Source: Dyadobacter sandarakinus (lineage in GTDB: Bacteria > Bacteroidota > Bacteroidia > Cytophagales > Spirosomataceae). From it: a stretch of DNA of 64,000 nucleotides. Location: assembly GCF_016894445.1 (NCBI RefSeq), contig NZ_CP056775.1, forward strand, positions 248,001 through 312,000. Reading direction: 5' to 3'. This document shows positions 44,488 to 52,096 of the stretch, piece by piece (the first letter of the stretch is position 1; each line of letters starts with the position of its first letter). Made by a program: the position numbers and the translations under genes. The notes beneath the pieces were generated by a model. The model saw nothing but the letters and a program-made list of their open reading frames with translations, had not been told where the DNA came from and did not search any database.

Positions 44488-44503
44488 GTGACAAATTTGT
44501 CAC
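44488..44503. promoter_or_regulatory. Perfect 16-bp palindrome, likely operator
   Basis: GTGACAAATTTGTCAC reads the same on both strands. It sits between the divergent proS and Gly/Tyr/Ser-rich lipoprotein genes, about 25 bases beyond the proS -7 box, where a dimeric regulator could act on one or both promoters. The GTGA-N8-TCAC layout recalls CRP/FNR-type sites but with spacing two bases longer than usual. A 10-bp palindrome ATTCCGGAAT follows at 44521-44530. Confidence 0.55.
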
Positions 44504-44586
44504 GCTAAGTAGACTAGGTCATTCCGGAATCATATAGGAATGATATTTATATGTATATTAGCAACAAACTTTAATCCTTTAAAGCC

Positions 44587-45897
44587 ATGATGTTAAGCAA
44601 AGCAAAATACTTGTCTTTAGTAGTGCTGCTGGGAGCTTGGGGATGTACCACAAATCAATCGACATTATCAGGATACGGAGATGACGACCTCTACGGTGGC
44701 AACTCCGGTGCCGGGATCGAGATGAATGACAGAGGTGCAGATCGGCAGTTTTCCCGTTCGGACAATCCGGACTATTCCTATACAGGAGAAGGCAGCGAAG
44801 GTGGAACGAGCGACTATTACGACGACTCGTATCTTTCCTCCAAAAGTGTACGGCGTGCAGTGGGTAGTGATGTAGGATACAATGCCGGCTTTGCTGACGG
44901 ATACAGTCAGGCATCAGCATCCAATTTTATGAACAATCCATATGGTGGATTTGGATCCTACTGGCCGGGAAGCGCAGTAAGTATGGGCTTGCAGTTTGGG
45001 CTGGGTAATTCCTTCCGTATGCGTCCGTATGCAGGTTTTGGATATGGTTCCATGCTTGGATATGGCGGTATGATGGGTTATGGCAGCATGATGGGATATG
45101 GATTTAACGATCCTTTCTACAGTCCGTGGGGATACAGCCCTTACAGCATGTATAGCCCATATGGCAGCATGTACAGCCCTTGGGGTTATGATAGCATGTA
45201 CGGATACGGATATGGAGGAGGTTATGGAGGTTACGGAGGCTATGGTTACAACCCTTGGGCTTATGGAAGTCCGGTGGTAATTGTTAACAATTCAGCAAAA
45301 GGAGTGTCCCGTACCTATGGTCCGCGTGTGGTATCCGGAGGCAGCAGAAGCAGGAGCAGCGAACGTTACAATTCCAACTTTGTAAATTCGTCCCGTGCTG
45401 CATCTACTACAGGTGATAGAAACAGCCGCAGGTCAGGCAATGCAATTTCGGCAGGAAGCGATACTTATTCATCTCCAAGATCATCCCGCAGTTACAACCG
45501 CGGCGGTGTTGCAGAGGCAGGCGGCCGCACCAGTGCTGATTATTACAATGGAACCCGTGGCGAGAGCAACAATACGTACTACTCGCGTCCGCGTACCTCA
45601 GGCAGTACCTATTCAACTGACGGAGCAGGAAGCTATTCTACACCACGTTCATCACGGGGTTACAGCTCACCTTCCAACAGCACGCCAACTTACAGCGTGC
45701 CTTCCAGAAGTCAGTCTGATTACTCAGCACCTTCGAGAACGTACTCTGCACCAAGCCGTAGCGCTGATTACAGTGCTCCAAGCAGATCATACAGTGCACC
45801 AAGTTACAGCGCACCATCCAGAAGCTACAGCGCGCCGTCCGGCGGTGGTGGCGGTGGAGGAGGAGCTACACGGTCATCATCAAGAGGACCAAGATAA
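44587..45897 (+). CDS. Gly/Tyr/Ser-rich low-complexity lipoprotein
   Basis: A 436-residue, mostly disordered protein with a lipoprotein signal ending LLGAWGC (Cys20). Regions: a Gly/Asp/Ser acidic part to about residue 85; an ordered-looking stretch (SKSVRRAVGSDVGYNAGFAD) at about 93-112; a Gly/Tyr/Met/Trp repeat region about 135-230 (GYGGMMGYGSMMGYG, SPWGYSPYSMYSPYG); an Arg/Ser/Asn region; and a C-terminal tandem repeat of YSAPSRS units with a Gly run. It is probably anchored to a membrane and faces the periplasm or surface, and may be a structural or matrix protein. No enzymatic motif is seen. Confidence 0.8.
   Translation: MMLSKAKYLSLVVLLGAWGCTTNQSTLSGYGDDDLYGGNSGAGIEMNDRGADRQFSRSDNPDYSYTGEGSEGGTSDYYDDSYLSSKSVRRAVGSDVGYNAGFADGYSQASASNFMNNPYGGFGSYWPGSAVSMGLQFGLGNSFRMRPYAGFGYGSMLGYGGMMGYGSMMGYGFNDPFYSPWGYSPYSMYSPYGSMYSPWGYDSMYGYGYGGGYGGYGGYGYNPWAYGSPVVIVNNSAKGVSRTYGPRVVSGGSRSRSSERYNSNFVNSSRAASTTGDRNSRRSGNAISAGSDTYSSPRSSRSYNRGGVAEAGGRTSADYYNGTRGESNNTYYSRPRTSGSTYSTDGAGSYSTPRSSRGYSSPSNSTPTYSVPSRSQSDYSAPSRTYSAPSRSADYSAPSRSYSAPSYSAPSRSYSAPSGGGGGGGGATRSSSRGPR
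45037..45266 (+). repeat. Gly/Tyr/Met-rich short-period coding repeat
   Basis: DNA encoding repeated GYG, YSP and GGYGGY units within the lipoprotein gene, with near-identical copies of tatggcagcatgatgggata. Such runs can change in copy number by replication slippage. Confidence 0.7.
45703..45840 (+). repeat. YSAPSRS coding repeat at the lipoprotein C-terminus
   Basis: Degenerate tandem copies of a seven-residue unit YSAPSRS/YSAPSYS; codons vary between copies, so the amino-acid sequence rather than the DNA appears conserved. Confidence 0.75.
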
Positions 45898-45932
45898 CCA
45901 ATGCGCTTTTAAGTCTTAAAACAAGAAGAAAC

Positions 45933-45966
45933 CCTGCGAAACGTCATAATTTTGCAGGGTTTTCGT
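45933..45966 (+). terminator. Rho-independent terminator of the lipoprotein gene
   Basis: Arms AACCCTGC and GCAGGGTT with a 15-base loop, then TTTCGTTT; located 36 bases after the stop. Confidence 0.8.
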
Positions 45967-46007
45967 TTAATTAACGTTCTAATATTTGTAGTGAATTAAC
46001 GAAAGCC

Positions 46008-47570
46008 ATGTTGTCAAAACACTCCATCACAAGTCTTGCTCTTTTTGCTGCTCTTTCAGCTTCATCAGTCACAAAGGCACAGTATGCTGCTGATGCACTC
46101 CGCTACTCGGAAATAAACCAGACAGGTACTGCCCGCTTTCAGGCACTGGGTGGCAACCATGCTTCTATCGGTGGTGATGCCAGTTCTATTTTTGGTAATC
46201 CGGCCGGCCTGGGCTTTTACAGCCGTTCCGAAATTGCATTCAGCCCGGCAGTAACTGCATTGAACTCTAGTACCCGCTACATTACGGGCTCCGGTACCGA
46301 TAGTAAAGCAAATTTCAATGTAGCCCATGCATCCATGGTCTTCACGAGCCAGCCCGGATTTCAGCGCAAATGGAAGCGCTCGTCGCTGGGTATTTCATTT
46401 TCACGCCAACAGTCATTCCAGGGTATTTACAACTTTTCGTCACGCAATGATAAGAGTGCTTACCTCGATAAGGTTATTGAAGATGCGAACAATCAGAAGC
46501 TGACGGTATCCCAGCTCGAAACGGATTTTGAAAGTAACGTTTCCAATGGTGGCCCGATCGCCTACTCGTTGCCGGCAGCGTATTACCAGATGTACCTGAT
46601 CAATCCGACAAGCGCTTCCGGCCCGCCTTATAATCCATTGGACCGTAACAGCGCAGTCGATCAGTTTGGGTCGTATGATGCTACCGGGGCAAATACCCAA
46701 TGGAATGTAGCCTACGCCGGAAATTACAATGACAAGCTGTACATCGGGGGTAGCGTAGGATTCAGCCGGATCCGGTATGAGTATGACCGGCTTTTTGAAG
46801 ACCGTTATGTAAGCAGTCCTGAGCTGATTGCGGTACAGCAGGGAGAAAACCTTAAAGTAACCGGTAACGGAATCAACCTGGCCTTTGGCCTGATTTACAA
46901 GATTAATCCACTGGTACAGCTTGGCGGCTCACTAACCAGCCCGACATTCACCGCAATACGCGAAACATTTAATCAGAATGTTAGTGCTCAGTATGTAGAC
47001 AATCTCGTGACAGGTAGTGAAGGGACTTTGATTACTCCTGATTATACAAACCTGGCGGTGGCACCCAATGATTTTGAGTACCGGCTGGCGAGTCCATGGC
47101 GGGGATCGGTGGGAGCGACGTTTTTTGTGAATGATAACGGATTCATTACCGGTACAGTGGATTATGTTGGATACGGCGGCATGCGGGTCCGTACCAATTT
47201 TTTGAACAGTGCGGATAATGCCGACTTCAAGGCAAATACCAACGCCGAGATCGGGGATACTTACAAAAGTGTGGCCAACTTCAGGCTTGGAGGAGAGTAC
47301 CGGGTCAATCGCCTGCGTGCGCGCCTTGGAATCGCCTACCTGTCTGATCCCTACCGCTCGGGTATTGATGACATTGACAGGTCCAAAATGCTGTTCTCGG
47401 CGGGATTGGGTGTGCGTACCGGCAGGTTTTTTGCTGACCTCACAGGCACATATACCAGCTACAAATCGGCATTTACACCTTATACTTTGAGCGATGTGGA
47501 GGAGTACTCATCGGCAGAGATTACCACTAAACCGGTGAATGTCGTTCTAACTGCAGGTTTCTTCTTCTGA
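46008..47570 (+). CDS. Outer-membrane beta-barrel protein, OmpP1/FadL family
   Basis: A 520-residue protein with a signal peptide (MLSKHSITSLALFAALSASS) cut before about QYAADALRYS. It has the family N-terminus ARFQALGGNHASIGGDASSIFGNPAGLGFY, split by many beta strands, and an aromatic terminal residue (AGFFF). FadL-type barrels let hydrophobic compounds such as fatty acids cross the outer membrane. The transported substrate is unknown. A terminator on each side makes it monocistronic, with its promoter in the 110-base gap upstream. Confidence 0.88.
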   Translation: MLSKHSITSLALFAALSASSVTKAQYAADALRYSEINQTGTARFQALGGNHASIGGDASSIFGNPAGLGFYSRSEIAFSPAVTALNSSTRYITGSGTDSKANFNVAHASMVFTSQPGFQRKWKRSSLGISFSRQQSFQGIYNFSSRNDKSAYLDKVIEDANNQKLTVSQLETDFESNVSNGGPIAYSLPAAYYQMYLINPTSASGPPYNPLDRNSAVDQFGSYDATGANTQWNVAYAGNYNDKLYIGGSVGFSRIRYEYDRLFEDRYVSSPELIAVQQGENLKVTGNGINLAFGLIYKINPLVQLGGSLTSPTFTAIRETFNQNVSAQYVDNLVTGSEGTLITPDYTNLAVAPNDFEYRLASPWRGSVGATFFVNDNGFITGTVDYVGYGGMRVRTNFLNSADNADFKANTNAEIGDTYKSVANFRLGGEYRVNRLRARLGIAYLSDPYRSGIDDIDRSKMLFSAGLGVRTGRFFADLTGTYTSYKSAFTPYTLSDVEEYSSAEITTKPVNVVLTAGFFF

Positions 47571-47581
47571 TTTAATGATGA

Positions 47582-47632
47582 CTATAAAATGAAAGCACCC
47601 CGGCCTGAGGTCGGGGTGCTTTCATTTTATAG
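47582..47632. terminator. Bidirectional terminator with perfect 21-bp arms
   Basis: Arms 47582-47602 and 47612-47632 are perfect inverted copies (CTATAAAATGAAAGCACCCC and one more G) around a nine-base loop. It lies between convergent stops; the aroK stop codon itself is inside the right arm. Confidence 0.95.
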
Positions 47633-48130
47633 CAGGGGACGAAGCGTTTCCAGCAGGTGCCCCACTTCGATATCACCGGTAAGCGTAATGTCCGCTCGTG
47701 AGTAGTAGGGCCTGCGTTCTTCGATTTTTTGTTCAAGGGTTTGTAATAAAGAAGCTGCACCCGAAAGTATCGGACGGTCGTCCTTCGCATGGCTGTCGAT
47801 CCGACGCGCGAGGTCAGGAGCAGGTACATCCAGGAAAATACTGACTCCCAGGGTTTGAATGTAATCCATGTTGTCAAAAAAGCACGGAGTACCGCCGCCT
47901 GATGCGAGTACTACTGCCTGCCCGGGCAAAATGGTTTTCAGAAGCCGGCTTTCCACATCACGAAAATAGCTTTCTCCTTTTTGGGTAAAAATAGAAGGAA
48001 TGTCTACCTGCTGATCCTTTTCAATCAGTTTGTCCAGATCAACAAACGTGTAACCCAGGGAGCGCGCCAGCTTTTTGCCGAGGGTAGATTTGCCGGACGA
48101 CATCATACCGACAAGTATTATGTTCTTCAT
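47627..48130 (-). CDS. aroK: Shikimate kinase
   Basis: A 167-residue enzyme phosphorylating shikimate in aromatic amino-acid synthesis. P-loop GMMSSGKST at 8-16; substrate-binding DLDKLIEKD and Asp/Arg residues in SYFRDVESRLLK; VVLASGGGTPCFFDN matches the GGGxx region; and the lid has DDRPIL. It lies 18 bases downstream of the MauE-like gene on the same strand and may be co-transcribed. Confidence 0.96.
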   Translation of the reverse strand: MKNIILVGMMSSGKSTLGKKLARSLGYTFVDLDKLIEKDQQVDIPSIFTQKGESYFRDVESRLLKTILPGQAVVLASGGGTPCFFDNMDYIQTLGVSIFLDVPAPDLARRIDSHAKDDRPILSGAASLLQTLEQKIEERRPYYSRADITLTGDIEVGHLLETLRPLL

Positions 48131-48148
48131 TTATAGGAAAAGCTCCGG

Positions 48149-49240
48149 TTATTTAACAAGATCCACTATCGTTGCAGCGTCGGGCGTGTCATTGTAATGC
48201 CATTTACCCTTAACAATGCCGTCCTTCAAAAGCCAGAGACCCGGATTGGAGCGCGAAATGGTTTTCAGGACGGTGGCATCTACGAAGTAGTAGGGGACGC
48301 TCAGCTGGTGTTGGGTCAAAAATTGCTTAATCTCATCACTGTTGCCGGAAGTCAGGATAATTGGCTCAACACCTTGCCTGCCGGCTGCATTGAGCAGCTT
48401 GTTGATGTCGGGCAGGGCTGCGGTATTGATGTCCGTAAGATTTTTGATAATCAAAAAAAGCTTTTTACCCTGAAAGCAGGAATCGGTATAATCCCCGGCA
48501 TCATTCCATACTTTAAAGTCCGTGATCTTGGGTTTGGCTTCTTCATTGATCACGCTCATTTCTTTGAATTTCAGTGTTGTATCACTCGGATACTGTTCAT
48601 ACTCAAAAGTCTTCCCATCTTTTTCAAATGTATACAAATAGCGCAGCGGCTCCGACGGCTTCATTTGAGCAGGAATGCTTGCACCAACACGGTAGGGAAG
48701 CAGGTCGAGCACCGGCAGGTGCCGCAGCACGTATACGGCCAGGCCCAGACAGGCTACGGTCGAAAAGACAACGATGATGCCGGTAGGAATGGGTTTGTAC
48801 TTTTTCCGGTAGTATACGATAATCAGGATCAGCACCAGCAGAAACAGATCCTTGCCGAACGAAGTCCAGGGCGTGAGCTTGATCGCCGCTCCAAAGCAGC
48901 CGCAATCGGTTACCTTATTGAAATAGGCAGAGTAAAAGGTAAGAAAAGTAAAAAATACAATGATGGTCAGCAACATCCAGGAGACAGTCCGCGGCTTGTA
49001 GCCGACCAGTAATGCAATGCCCAGCACAACTTCGGCGGTACACAGAAATACCGACAGGTACAATGCCATGGGTACAAGTGCCATAAAGAAGTCGTGCAAT
49101 GCAGGAAGATCTGTTGCAAATACTTCAAAGTACTCTTCGAGCTTGTACTGCGTTCCTACGGGATCATTCAGCTTGATGAGGCCCGAAAATATGAACAGGA
49201 GGCCGACGATAACACGGGAAATCTGAGCAAGAACTTTCAT
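48149..49240 (-). CDS. BT_3928-like MauE/DoxX membrane protein with thioredoxin-like C-terminus
   Basis: A 363-residue protein: four membrane segments in the first 150 residues (VIVGLLFIFSGLIKLNDP, the MauE-type TDCGCFGAAIKLTPW motif near 113-127), a fifth helix about 150-170, and a C-terminal thioredoxin-fold domain (KKLFLIIKNLTDINTAALPD, PYYFVDATVLKTISRSNPGL). The C-terminal domain lacks a CXXC redox motif, but the membrane half has CGC. MauE relatives handle thiol oxidation of periplasmic proteins. Its role here is inferred from the fold only. It is 31 bases downstream of the DUF1599 gene. Confidence 0.84.
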   Translation of the reverse strand: MKVLAQISRVIVGLLFIFSGLIKLNDPVGTQYKLEEYFEVFATDLPALHDFFMALVPMALYLSVFLCTAEVVLGIALLVGYKPRTVSWMLLTIIVFFTFLTFYSAYFNKVTDCGCFGAAIKLTPWTSFGKDLFLLVLILIIVYYRKKYKPIPTGIIVVFSTVACLGLAVYVLRHLPVLDLLPYRVGASIPAQMKPSEPLRYLYTFEKDGKTFEYEQYPSDTTLKFKEMSVINEEAKPKITDFKVWNDAGDYTDSCFQGKKLFLIIKNLTDINTAALPDINKLLNAAGRQGVEPIILTSGNSDEIKQFLTQHQLSVPYYFVDATVLKTISRSNPGLWLLKDGIVKGKWHYNDTPDAATIVDLVK

Positions 49241-49271
49241 TATATCAGGTGCTGTACCTTATCAGGAATGG

Positions 49272-49826
49272 TCAGTTTGTTTGCAGGGCATTGGATTTGA
49301 TCAGGCAGAAAACCGAATAATTGATGATATCCTGGTAGCCTGCCCTGACACCCTCGGACACTATCGTTACGCCCTGGTTGTCCTCAATCTGCTTGATCCG
49401 CAGCAGTTTCATCAGAATGATGTCCGTCATCGAACTGATCCGCATGTCGCGCCAGGCTTCACCATAGTCATGGTTCTTGTTAAAAAGCAGCGACTTTACC
49501 TCATTAACCTGCGCATCATACAATGCGGTAAGTTCCGTATCTGCGATCTTGGTCCCGCTCTCGATCGCGTTAATCTGGATCAATGCCATCACACAGTAAT
49601 TAATGATTCCGATGAACTCGGACGATACATCCTCGGCCACTTTCTGAGAACCTTTTTCCTGTATGGTACGGATACGCTGAGCCTTGATGAAAATCTGATC
49701 GGTGAGGGAGGGAATTCGGAGAATGCGCCAGGAAGTTCCGTAATCTTTGTTTTTTTTTGTGAAAAGATCCTGGCAATACTGAATGATTTCCTGGTACTCG
49801 GATTCTGTGGATTTCACTGCCTGCAT
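49272..49826 (-). CDS. DUF1599 protein with internal duplication
   Basis: A 184-residue protein made of two similar halves (about 11-85 and 103-178): KNKDYGTSWRILRIPSLTDQ at 25-44 mirrors KNHDYGEAWRDMRISSMTDI at 117-136, and FIGIINYCVMALIQ mirrors YQDIINYSVFCLIKS. DUF1599 has been linked to nucleotide-modification contexts in other genomes, but no function is established. It is divergent from folP and on the same strand as the MauE-like gene and aroK, a conserved-looking neighbourhood. Confidence 0.85.
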   Translation of the reverse strand: MQAVKSTESEYQEIIQYCQDLFTKKNKDYGTSWRILRIPSLTDQIFIKAQRIRTIQEKGSQKVAEDVSSEFIGIINYCVMALIQINAIESGTKIADTELTALYDAQVNEVKSLLFNKNHDYGEAWRDMRISSMTDIILMKLLRIKQIEDNQGVTIVSEGVRAGYQDIINYSVFCLIKSNALQTN

Positions 49827-49902
49827 GAAGTTTGCTGCTTTAAAGGGATGGTTCGGAATGCGTTAAAATAACAGGCTTTTTCCGCCATGACGCTGAAAAA
49901 AT

Positions 49903-50766
49903 ATGTCGCAAGTTAACAAAAAAACGATCAACATCAGGGGCAGACTGCTCGATCTGTCCGGGCCTGTGGTAATGGGTATCCTCAACATCACCCCCGACTC
50001 TTTCTTTGCACAAAGCAGAGTTCAGTCTGCGGAGGAGATTGTTGACAAGGCGGGAGAAATGTTGCAGGAAGGCGCTTTGATCCTCGATATCGGTGGCTAC
50101 TCGACCCGGCCCGGTGCCCGTGAGATTGAGCCGGCTGAGGAAAGCGAGCGGGTAGCCGCTGCATTGGAAGTGCTGACCAGGCACTTCCCCGAAGCCTTGT
50201 TTTCGGCAGATACTTTCCGCGCGATGGTAGCCCGGCAGGCCGTGTATTCGGGAGCACATATGATTAATGATGTGGCAGGCGGCAATCTGGACCCGGACAT
50301 GTTTGATACCGTGGCAGACTTGCAGGTACCCTATGTACTGATGCACATGAGAGGCACACCCGCCACCATGAACAAGCTTACGCACTACGATCAGCTGATC
50401 CCGGATATACTGAAAGATTTACAACAGAAAGTAGATATCCTGCGCCAAAAAGGAGTGACAGACCTGATCATTGATCCGGGCTTTGGCTTTGCAAAAACCA
50501 TTGCCCAAAACTTCGAGCTGCTGGCAGGATTGTCGGAGTTCAAACGGCTGGGTTACCCGGTACTTGCAGGACTTTCCCGGAAAACGACCATTTACAAAAC
50601 ACTGAATACTACGGCTGAGCATGCACTGAACGGGACAACCGTGCTCAATACGCTGGCTTTGGAAAGAGGAGCATCCATTTTAAGGGTACACGATGTGAAG
50701 CCCGCGGTGGAAGCTGTAAAACTCTGGACAGCTACGACGCGCTATTTAAATAAAATAGTAATTTAG
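49903..50766 (+). CDS. folP: Dihydropteroate synthase
   Basis: A 287-residue enzyme joining p-aminobenzoate to the pterin in folate synthesis (the sulfonamide target). Motifs are MGILNITPDSFF, DIGGYSTRPGA, MINDVAGGNLD, LIIDPGFGFAK and VLAGLSRKT. It is 21 bases upstream of the diadenylate cyclase gene, an arrangement common in Bacteroidota. The ATG at 49903 gives the expected length. Confidence 0.97.
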   Translation: MSQVNKKTINIRGRLLDLSGPVVMGILNITPDSFFAQSRVQSAEEIVDKAGEMLQEGALILDIGGYSTRPGAREIEPAEESERVAAALEVLTRHFPEALFSADTFRAMVARQAVYSGAHMINDVAGGNLDPDMFDTVADLQVPYVLMHMRGTPATMNKLTHYDQLIPDILKDLQQKVDILRQKGVTDLIIDPGFGFAKTIAQNFELLAGLSEFKRLGYPVLAGLSRKTTIYKTLNTTAEHALNGTTVLNTLALERGASILRVHDVKPAVEAVKLWTATTRYLNKIVI

Positions 50767-50787
50767 TCGCAAAACAATACTGGTTTT

Positions 50788-51591
50788 ATGCGTGTGGGTT
50801 TTCTGAACATCAACTGGGCTGACGTTCTTGATGTTTTTTTGGTGTCTGTTCTTCTTTATCAGGTATATACGCTCGTTCGGGGAAGTATTGCCAGCCGGGT
50901 CTTTTTGGGTTACCTGTTCGTGTATGTCTTTTACCTGGTCGTAAAAGGTCTCGGACTGGGGTTGCTGACGGCTATTTTGCAGTACTTTATGGGGGTGGGA
51001 GCCGTCGCGCTGATCGTGATTTTTCAGCAGGAAATCAGGCGTTTTCTCCTGATTATCGGCAAATCGACCATTTACACCAACAATGGTTTTCTCAAGAAAG
51101 TAATTGGTAGCTCGGTACTTGATCTGAAAGCAAAAAACCTGAGAGAAATTGTAGATGCCAGCAAAACCATTGCTGCAAGCTTTACAGGTGCATTGATTGT
51201 ACTCAATAAAAGGGACGATCTCAGTAAATATGTGGAAACCGGCGAGCTGCTGGATGCACGCGTATCCAAGCCGCTGCTCGTTTCGCTTTTTAATCAGTAC
51301 AGTGAATTGCATGACGGAGCAGTAGTAATCGTGGACGGGGTACTCAAAGCAGCACGCTGTGTACTGCCGGTAGCAGACGGAGTGGATATTCCATCGTCAC
51401 TTGGTTTCAGGCACCGCGCTGCCATGGGCATGAGCGAGGCGACCGATGCTGCCGTGATTGTGATATCTGAACAAACAGGCCGTATATCACTGGCCGTTGA
51501 GGGCGAACTGCACAGCAATATTCCCTATGCAGAGCTTGAAAGCCGCATTGAGGAGTACCTCGCCTCGGATGCACAGCGTATGCCGAAGTAA
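50788..51591 (+). CDS. cdaA: Diadenylate cyclase (c-di-AMP synthase), CdaA type
   Basis: A 267-residue membrane protein: three N-terminal helices (about 10-80, with [15 protein letters not shown]), then a DAC domain with the catalytic DGA at 176-178 ([12 protein letters not shown]) and RHR at 208-210 ([12 protein letters not shown]). It makes cyclic di-AMP from ATP, a second messenger for cell wall and potassium homeostasis. No CdaR or phosphodiesterase gene is beside it; pairing with folP is typical of this phylum. Confidence 0.95.
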   Translation: MRVGFLNINWADVLDVFLVSVLLYQVYTLVRGSIASRVFLGYLFVYVFYLVVKGLGLGLLTAILQYFMGVGAVALIVIFQQEIRRFLLIIGKSTIYTNNGFLKKVIGSSVLDLKAKNLREIVDASKTIAASFTGALIVLNKRDDLSKYVETGELLDARVSKPLLVSLFNQYSELHDGAVVIVDGVLKAARCVLPVADGVDIPSSLGFRHRAAMGMSEATDAAVIVISEQTGRISLAVEGELHSNIPYAELESRIEEYLASDAQRMPK

Positions 51592-51606
51592 ATATTCAGG
51601 AGTAGA

Positions 51607-51638
51607 TTTGGCAATATCCTGCGTAATATCTATTTTTG
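51607..51638 (+). promoter_or_regulatory. Promoter for rpsT
   Basis: TTTG at 51607-51610 and an exact TATTTTTG box at 51631-51638 are 20 bases apart. The rpsT ATG follows 39 bases later. Confidence 0.7.
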
Positions 51639-51676
51639 CAGACCAAAACCAGAACGAGGAAAATCAGTTTTATAAA

Positions 51677-51937
51677 ATGGCAAATCATAAATCAGCTTTA
51701 AAAAGAATTCGCGCCAACGAAACAAAACGTCTGCGTAACCGCTACCAGCACAAAACAACACGTTCATACATCAAGAAATTGCGTGATATTACTGACAAGG
51801 CAGAAGCTACACAGGTTTACAAAACAGTGTCGTCCATGCTGGATCGTCTGGCTAAAAAGAACATTATCCATAAGAAAAAAGCATCTAACCAGAAATCAAA
51901 ACTGGCTAGGTTTGTCAACTCTCTGACAGCAGCTTAA
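51677..51937 (+). CDS. rpsT: 30S ribosomal protein S20
   Basis: An 86-residue basic protein starting [20 protein letters not shown], with the S20 helical body ([20 protein letters not shown]) and the C-terminal [15 protein letters not shown]. Start at 51677; the earlier in-frame start at 51497 lies inside cdaA. It binds 16S rRNA. It has its own consensus promoter and a terminator. Confidence 0.97.
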   Translation: MANHKSALKRIRANETKRLRNRYQHKTTRSYIKKLRDITDKAEATQVYKTVSSMLDRLAKKNIIHKKKASNQKSKLARFVNSLTAA

Positions 51938-51956
51938 TTCTTTTCTACTTATAAGT

Positions 51957-51991
51957 AACCCCGGTAATACAATTATCGGGGTTTATTTTTT
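51957..51991 (+). terminator. Rho-independent terminator of rpsT
   Basis: Arms AACCCCG and CGGGGTT with a 13-base loop and a T-rich run, about 20 bases past the stop codon. Confidence 0.85.
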
Positions 51992-52015
51992 GTTGTATAC
52001 AGGCATATCAATTCG

Positions 52016-52050
52016 GAAACCTTACAGGGCATAGCGGCTTGTAAGGTTTC
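52016..52050 (+). repeat. Perfect 11-bp inverted repeat upstream of the beta-propeller gene
   Basis: Arms GAAACCTTACA and TGTAAGGTTTC enclose a 13-base loop and are followed by TTTGG. It is 47 bases before the next ATG, downstream of the rpsT terminator, so it could be a second terminator or a leader hairpin. Confidence 0.55.
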
Positions 52051-52096
52051 TTTGGTATAAAACTGTTTTATCCACCCTAAAACCTACGATATCTTT

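Noticed and set aside
45395..45919. A 174-codon open frame in another frame of the lipoprotein gene
   Set aside because: A product of the biased, repetitive codon composition there; no start context or homology.
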